A stretch of DNA of 9,292 nucleotides from an uncultured Eubacteriales bacterium (GTDB lineage: Bacteria; Bacillota; Clostridia; Oscillospirales; Oscillospiraceae), in NCBI GenBank assembly GCA_902461475.1, contig CABPXX010000031.1:1-9292 (forward strand). The letters are read 5' to 3'. Shown in pieces: positions 5,788 to 9,292 of the stretch. The notes below the pieces were generated by a model, which worked only from the letters and a program-made list of their open reading frames with translations, had not been told where the DNA came from and made no database searches. How positions within the stretch are numbered: position 1 is the first letter of the stretch; the number at the start of each line of letters is the position of its first letter. Made by a program: the position numbers and the translations under genes.

Positions 5788-5820
5788 ATATACCATTCCA
5801 GCTCCGCCGAAATGGTATAT
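5788..5820. promoter_or_regulatory. Second inverted repeat in the DUF1461 leader
   Basis: ATATACCATT (5788-5797) and AATGGTATAT (5811-5820) are perfect 10-bp arms with a 13-base loop, ending about 20 bases before the ribosome site. It could be a second operator or an RNA hairpin affecting translation. There is no U-tract, so it is not a terminator. A smaller nested set (GTTTTTC 5747-5753 with GAAAAAC 5774-5780, enclosing CCCC-TTAC-GGGG) lies just upstream. Confidence 0.45.
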
Positions 5821-5852
5821 TGTCAGGGAATCCACCAAGGAGGGGTTCTCCC

Positions 5853-6509
5853 ATGAAACGCAGTAAACGACTCACTCTCTTGTGGGCGGTGCTGGTAGCC
5901 CTGGTGCTGCTCACCGGAGCCATTGCCGCCCCCATTTTGTGCCGCTCCTTCTACTATGCCCACATCGATGCGCTGGACCTCACCGAGCAGATCGGCCTGT
6001 CTGAGACCGAAATCCGCCGGGCCTATAACGAGATGATGGACTACTGTACCGGCGGCGACACCTTTTCCACCGGCATCCTCCCCCATTCCCAGGAAGGGGC
6101 CAGCCACTTTGCCGACGTGCGGGGTCTGTTTTTGCTGGACCTGCGGCTGTTGGCTGTGGGTGTGGCGGCGTGTGTGGTGCTCTTCGTCCTCACCCGCCTT
6201 CTAAAACGCCGATGTGCGCCCATTTTGGGCCGTGGGCCCGGATTCTGGGCGGGGGCCGGGCTGGGGGTCAGCTTCGCCGTGATTGGCGGCCTGGCCGCCC
6301 TGGACTTTGACCGGGCCTTTGTGGTCTTTCACCACCTATTCTTCCCCGGCAAAGACAACTGGCTCTTTGACCCCAACACCGACCCCATTATTTTCATTCT
6401 TCCCCAGGTGTTTTTCCGCAACTGCGCCCTCTTGATTTTAGGGCTGTTGCTGGTGGGATGTATTGTGATGATTGTCTGGGATTTCGTCAGGCCAAAGGCA
6501 CGGCCCTGA
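5853..6509 (+). CDS. TIGR01906/DUF1461 integral membrane protein, Lit-like lipoprotein transacylase family
   Basis: The 218-residue protein matches the DUF1461 (TIGR01906) family along its length: helix 1 at 8-30, then FYYAHIDALDLTEQIGLS, an extracellular-type segment RRAYNEMMDYCTGG and FSTGILPHSQEGASHFADV, helix 2 at 94-116, helix 3 at 131-150, then FHHLFFPGKDNWLFDP, and helix 4 at 188-209. From established knowledge, this family includes Lit of Enterococcus and Bacillus, which moves an acyl chain within the N-terminal cysteine of lipoproteins to make the lyso form. His85 and the His160-His161 pair are retained and sit where the family's conserved histidines lie. ATG 5853 has AAGGAGGGG about 8 bases upstream. 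Not every DUF1461 protein is proven to be Lit, so activity is probable rather than certain. It has its own promoter and faces yigZ convergently. Confidence 0.85.
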   Translation: MKRSKRLTLLWAVLVALVLLTGAIAAPILCRSFYYAHIDALDLTEQIGLSETEIRRAYNEMMDYCTGGDTFSTGILPHSQEGASHFADVRGLFLLDLRLLAVGVAACVVLFVLTRLLKRRCAPILGRGPGFWAGAGLGVSFAVIGGLAALDFDRAFVVFHHLFFPGKDNWLFDPNTDPIIFILPQVFFRNCALLILGLLLVGCIVMIVWDFVRPKARP

Positions 6510-6546
6510 GGCAGTCCCGCACAATCTCGTCTGCGAGGCTTTGCGG

Positions 6547-6631
6547 AAATTTTTCACCCATATTTCGTTGCGCCTTCTTGCAATACATCAAGTATTGCTG
6601 CAAAGCCGCGCCTCATCTGGATGTAAAATTT
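6547..6631. repeat. Long imperfect palindrome between convergent genes (terminator-like or dispersed repeat)
   Basis: Outer arms 6547-6563 (AAATTTTTCACCCATAT) and 6615-6631 (ATCTGGATGTAAAATTT) match as inverted copies at 14 of 17 positions. An inner perfect arm pair GCAATAC/GTATTGC (6580-6586, 6592-6598) surrounds ATCAA. Both pairs share the same centre, 6589, so the whole 85 bases form one imperfect palindrome. An alternative pairing joins GGCTTTGC (6537-6544) with GCAAAGCC (6600-6607). It fills the gap between the DUF1461 stop and the yigZ stop and overlaps the latter. It resembles a dispersed intergenic repeat or MITE-like unit, possibly doubling as a transcription barrier. Confidence 0.6.
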
Positions 6632-7277
6632 ACTCACAAATCCTTCTTGCCGAATTGTACGGTACTGCCTTGAACGCCTCCCCCACTTCCACAGCGGAAA
6701 AGCCACCTGCGGAAATCTCGGTGATTCTAGCCCCGAAGGGCACCTCCTGGCCCTCCGGCAGCAAAGCGTGGACGGTGACGTGGTCGGTATAGTCCACATC
6801 CCCCACCACCCCATTGAGGGCGGTGACCTCCAGCTTCACCCGCTCAAAGAAATTATAGGGGCAATCCACGGTGACTTCCACCCAGCGGCGTACCACCGAG
6901 ATGCCCGACTCATCCAGGGCCATTTTCGAGGCCTGGGTATAGGCCCGCACCAGGCCCCCGGCCCCCAACAGAATACCGCCAAAGTAGCGAGTGACCACAC
7001 AGCAGACGTTGGTCACTCCTTCTTTTTGGAATACCCCCAGCATGGGCTGGCCCGCCGTGCCCTGGGGCTCGCCGTCGTCGGAGTAACGTACCGCGCCGTC
7101 CTTGACGATGTAGCACCAGCAATTGTGCCGGGCGTCGTGATATTTCTTCTTGGCCCACTCGATGCAGGCCCGGGCCTCCTCCTCGGTCTCAATGGGCCAC
7201 ACGTGGCCGATGAACTCCGAGCGCTTTTCCACCAGGGTGGCCTGGGCCTCCCGGGTGGGGATGAGGTATTCACTCAT
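6630..7277 (-). CDS. yigZ: YigZ/IMPACT family protein
   Basis: The 215-residue product is a full-length YigZ (UPF0029/IMPACT) protein. The N-terminal domain, about residues 16-123, carries the family signatures SDDGEPQGTAGQPML (66-80) and RYFGGILLGAGGLVRAY (97-113). A ferredoxin-like DUF1949 domain follows at about 138-195. Eukaryotic IMPACT restrains the stress kinase GCN2. The bacterial role is unsettled, with ribosome or nucleic-acid association suggested. It lies 6 bases downstream of hflX on the same strand, and its ribosome site GGGAGGA is inside the end of hflX, so the two are co-translated. The last codon and stop lie at the edge of the intergenic palindrome, so the C-terminal residues after about 205 may derive partly from that repeat. 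Family assignment is secure. Confidence 0.93.
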   Translation of the reverse strand: MSEYLIPTREAQATLVEKRSEFIGHVWPIETEEEARACIEWAKKKYHDARHNCWCYIVKDGAVRYSDDGEPQGTAGQPMLGVFQKEGVTNVCCVVTRYFGGILLGAGGLVRAYTQASKMALDESGISVVRRWVEVTVDCPYNFFERVKLEVTALNGVVGDVDYTDHVTVHALLPEGQEVPFGARITEISAGGFSAVEVGEAFKAVPYNSARRICE

Positions 7278-7283
7278 GTTGTT

Positions 7284-8573
7284 TCAGTCCTCCCAGTCCT
7301 CTTTGTGGGGCTTCCACCCCTCCACCAGAGGGCCCAGCCGTCCGATGGTCTTGGGGGTACACACCGCCACCACGTCAATGGTCTCGGTGTAGTCCACCTT
7401 CTCCACCTTGCTCTCCCGATACAGGGTGTCCAGCAGGCCTCCCTGGTCGTAGGGCAGGCGGATGGTGACCCGGCGCGCCCCGGTGTCCAGACGGCGACCA
7501 ATGGCCTCCAGCAGCTGGGGCAGGCCTGCCCCTGTCCGGGCGGAGATGGACACAATGTCCTCTCCGTGGGGGAGAATCTCCGCCGGGGCCAGGTCGCACT
7601 TATTAAAGACCTCCAGGCGGGGGGTATCAGCAGCGCCCAGCTCCAGAATGAGCCGGTCCACCACGTCCGCCTGCTCCCGCCACAGGGGGTCGGAGGTGTC
7701 AATGACGTGGAGCAGCAGATCTGCAAAGGTCAGCTCCTCCAGGGTGGCTTTGAAGGCGTCCACCAGCTGGTGGGGCAGCTTGGAGATAAAGCCCACGGTG
7801 TCGGAGATGAGCACCGTGCAAGTGTCCGAGATCTCCAGCATCCGGGTGGTGGTGTCCAGGGTGTCAAAGAGGCGGTTGTTGGCGGGAATGTCCGCCCCCG
7901 TGAGGGCGTTGAGCAAGGTGGACTTTCCGGCGTTGGTGTAGCCCACGATGGCCACCACCGGCACCTCGTTTTTCTCCCGGCGCTCCCGCTGGGTGGCCCG
8001 CACCCGACGCACATCCTTCAGTTCATCCTCCAGCTTGGCAACTTTCCGGTGGATGTGGCGGCGGTCGCTCTCCAGCTGGGTCTCACCGGGGCCACGAGTA
8101 CCGATGGCGCCCTCCTGCCGCTCCAGGTGCTTCCACATACCGGTCAGGCGGGGCAGCAAATACTTGTACTGGGCCAGCTCCACCTGCAAGCGGCCCTCGC
8201 TGGTGCGGGCCCGCTTGGCGAAGATGTCCAGAATGAGGGCTGCCCGGTCCATCACCGTTACCCCCAGCTCCTCGGTGAGTACTCGCTGCTGAGAGGGCGA
8301 GAGGGGGTTGTCAAAGATGACAATGTCCGCCCCCAGGGTGCCCACCAGCTCCTTGATCTCGGCGGTCTTACCCTCGCCGATGAAGGTGCGGGGCTCAGGG
8401 TTGGGCCTGTTTTGCAGCACAGTGCCCAGGCAGGTGCCCCCGGCGGTGTCCAGCAGAGCTGCCAGCTCCTCCAGGGTCTCCTCGGTGGCGTTCTCCTCCC
8501 TGGTGAGGCTGGGGGCGTTGAGCCCCACCAGGATGGCGCGGTTAATTTCTTTTACTTGTGTATCTTCGAACAT
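7284..8573 (-). CDS. hflX: Ribosome-associated GTPase HflX
   Basis: The 429-residue protein is a complete HflX, a GTPase that binds the large ribosomal subunit and splits stalled or stress-inactivated 70S ribosomes. Residues 10-190 form the HflX N-terminal domain with its linker helices, including the hallmark RGPGETQLE (160-168). The G domain has G1 GYTNAGKS (211-218), switch I TTTR (241-244), G3 DTVG (258-261), G4 NKCD (324-327) and G5 SAR (344-346). A short C-terminal domain covers about 365-429. The ATG at 8573 follows AGGAGG by a few bases. It is the middle gene of a flavin reductase-hflX-yigZ operon; 19 bases separate it from the upstream gene. All nucleotide-binding motifs are intact. 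Confidence 0.96.
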   Translation of the reverse strand: MFEDTQVKEINRAILVGLNAPSLTREENATEETLEELAALLDTAGGTCLGTVLQNRPNPEPRTFIGEGKTAEIKELVGTLGADIVIFDNPLSPSQQRVLTEELGVTVMDRAALILDIFAKRARTSEGRLQVELAQYKYLLPRLTGMWKHLERQEGAIGTRGPGETQLESDRRHIHRKVAKLEDELKDVRRVRATQRERREKNEVPVVAIVGYTNAGKSTLLNALTGADIPANNRLFDTLDTTTRMLEISDTCTVLISDTVGFISKLPHQLVDAFKATLEELTFADLLLHVIDTSDPLWREQADVVDRLILELGAADTPRLEVFNKCDLAPAEILPHGEDIVSISARTGAGLPQLLEAIGRRLDTGARRVTIRLPYDQGGLLDTLYRESKVEKVDYTETIDVVAVCTPKTIGRLGPLVEGWKPHKEDWED

Positions 8574-8592
8574 AGGTCCTCCTGTAAACGGG

Positions 8593-9096
8593 TTACTCCT
8601 TCACCAGGGCCTCCACAATCTCCCCGATGTACATGGTGTGGTAATCTCCCTCCGGGTACCACTTCTCCCGCACGTCCTCCGGGATGTAGGAGGGATTCAT
8701 GCGCTGGGCCATGCGCTTGCGGCACACCAGCACCATGTCCGCTTCTTCAAAATACGGGGCGTCCCCCGCTGCTGTGGCCACGGTGAAGCCGCACTCTGCC
8801 ACCTTGTCCACATCTCTGCCGCTCTTGGACCCGCACAGGGCCAACTGAGGACGGTACTCAGGGCCAAAGAAAGAAAGGGTGAAATACTCCTCACGGTCCA
8901 CAAACTCCTTGGTGTACCGCTGGGGCCGGATATAGGCAATGGCAATGGGGCTGCCCCACAGGATGCCCAGGCCACCCCAGGAGGCGGTCATGGTGTTGCA
9001 GTCTTCCTTGTCCCCGGCGGTAATGAGCATCCACTGGTCACCAATGGCGGAAAAGACGTTAAATTCCAACTCCTTGGGTTCCACTTTTTTCAACAT
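8593..9096 (-). CDS. Flavin reductase family protein (FMN-binding split barrel)
   Basis: The 167-residue product matches the flavin reductase-like domain family (PF01613). Early residues WMLITAGD (22-29) lead into the FMN-contacting segment N34-TMTASWGGLGILW and then IRPQRYT (56-62), and FTLSFFG (72-78) continues the split barrel. These are the family's usual flavin-site segments. Such proteins bind FMN and reduce it with NAD(P)H, or act as flavoproteins of unknown electron partner; no partner oxygenase is nearby. The ATG at 9096 has AAGGAGG 6 bases upstream. It is the first gene of the operon with hflX and yigZ, driven by the promoter at 9129-9157. The specific substrate is unknown. Confidence 0.9.
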   Translation of the reverse strand: MLKKVEPKELEFNVFSAIGDQWMLITAGDKEDCNTMTASWGGLGILWGSPIAIAYIRPQRYTKEFVDREEYFTLSFFGPEYRPQLALCGSKSGRDVDKVAECGFTVATAAGDAPYFEEADMVLVCRKRMAQRMNPSYIPEDVREKWYPEGDYHTMYIGEIVEALVKE

Positions 9097-9128
9097 GATG
9101 GTAGCCTCCTTGTATCTTTGATAGTTTC

Positions 9129-9157
9129 ATTATATGCACCTTTGCATAAAAAGACAA
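9129..9157 (-). promoter_or_regulatory. Promoter of the flavin reductase-hflX-yigZ operon
   Basis: Read on the minus strand, TTGTCT (9157-9152) and a perfect TATAAT (9134-9129) are 17 bases apart. The -35 box overlaps the end of the rpmE terminator stem by two bases. A palindrome TATGCA-CCTT-TGCATA (9133-9148) fills most of the spacer and could be an operator. Confidence 0.8.
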
Positions 9158-9186
9158 GGAGACGTTGCACACTGCAACGTCTCCTT
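9156..9186 (-). terminator. Rho-independent terminator after rpmE
   Basis: AAGGAGACGTTGCA and TGCAACGTCTCCTT form a perfect 14-bp stem around a three-base loop. On the minus strand it is followed by GTCTTTTT, giving the U-tract. It lies 16 bases downstream of the rpmE stop. Confidence 0.92.
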
Positions 9187-9202
9187 AAAAGAAACCATAA
9201 GA

Positions 9203-9292
9203 TTAGCCCAAACCGAACTTCTTGTTGAAGCGGCTGACACGTCCGCCGGTGTCCACCATCTTCTGCTTACCGGTGTAGAAGGGGTGACACTT
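9203..9292 (-). CDS. rpmE: Ribosomal protein bL31, C-terminal fragment (5' end outside window)
   Basis: The minus-strand frame entering from the right edge encodes 29 residues to TAA at 9205-9203: KCHPFYTGKQKMVDTGGRVS, then RFNKKFGLG. CHPFYTG and VDTGGRVxRFxKK are the signature of bacterial bL31, a large-subunit protein contacting the small subunit at the central protuberance. One Cys of the zinc-binding set is visible (C2 of the fragment), but the N-terminal part that would settle zinc-type (C+) or zinc-free (C-) form is outside the window. A strong terminator follows immediately. Confidence 0.95.
   Translation of the reverse strand, partial: KCHPFYTGKQKMVDTGGRVSRFNKKFGLG

Noticed and set aside
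6458..6792. Short plus-strand open frames after the DUF1461 gene, considered as an extra gene or frameshifted extension.
   Set aside because: They run through the palindrome and antisense to yigZ; the DUF1461 protein is already full length.
6768..8786. A 672-codon open frame on the plus strand across yigZ and hflX.
   Set aside because: It is antisense to two genes with clear family motifs, has low-complexity Gly/His/Gln-rich content, and has no ribosome site; it is a by-product of GC-rich codon use.

Overview
The window reads as chromosomal DNA of a moderately GC-rich Clostridia member, probably Oscillospiraceae (Flavonifractor/Oscillibacter-like). This is inferred from AGGAGG-type ribosome sites, the DUF2089, YigZ, HflX, L31 and DUF1461 protein types, GTG and TTG starts beside strong Shine-Dalgarno sequences, and a GC-rich background. 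No rRNA, tRNA, CRISPR array, transposase or phage structural gene was seen.

Layout. 1-290: the 3' end of a LysR-type regulator gene and its terminator. 295-1479: a strong promoter with a palindrome in its spacer, then a DUF2089 HTH protein, a three-helix membrane protein and a small lipoprotein, closed by a terminator. 1486-2554: a membrane-anchored XRE regulator followed by a small secreted beta-rich protein. 2555-4380: an AT-rich gene for a Sec-secreted protein with a C-terminal HNH-like nuclease domain, its stop overlapping the start of a probable immunity gene, then a bidirectional terminator. 4386-5651 (minus): an MFS exporter. 5660-5852: a divergent control region with two perfect inverted repeats. 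5853-6509: a DUF1461/TIGR01906 membrane protein, the family of the lipoprotein transacylase Lit. 6510-6629: a convergent gap holding a long imperfect palindrome. 6630-9096 (minus): a flavin reductase-hflX-yigZ operon. 9156-9292 (minus): the terminator and 3' end of rpmE.

How the parts relate. The flavin reductase-hflX-yigZ block and rpmE look like core housekeeping genes. The stretch from about 1600 to 4350 looks accessory: GC content falls to roughly 30-37% in hand-counted rows of the toxin-like gene and returns abruptly to about 58% some 15 codons into the immunity-like gene. The most interesting system is this predicted secreted nuclease with a translationally coupled, leaderless partner. 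It resembles a polymorphic toxin/immunity pair but has only a simple signal peptide and no recognisable LXG, WXG, RHS or phage-type delivery module. The XRE-membrane regulator and secreted protein just upstream may be an envelope sensing module, but a functional link to the toxin pair is unproven.
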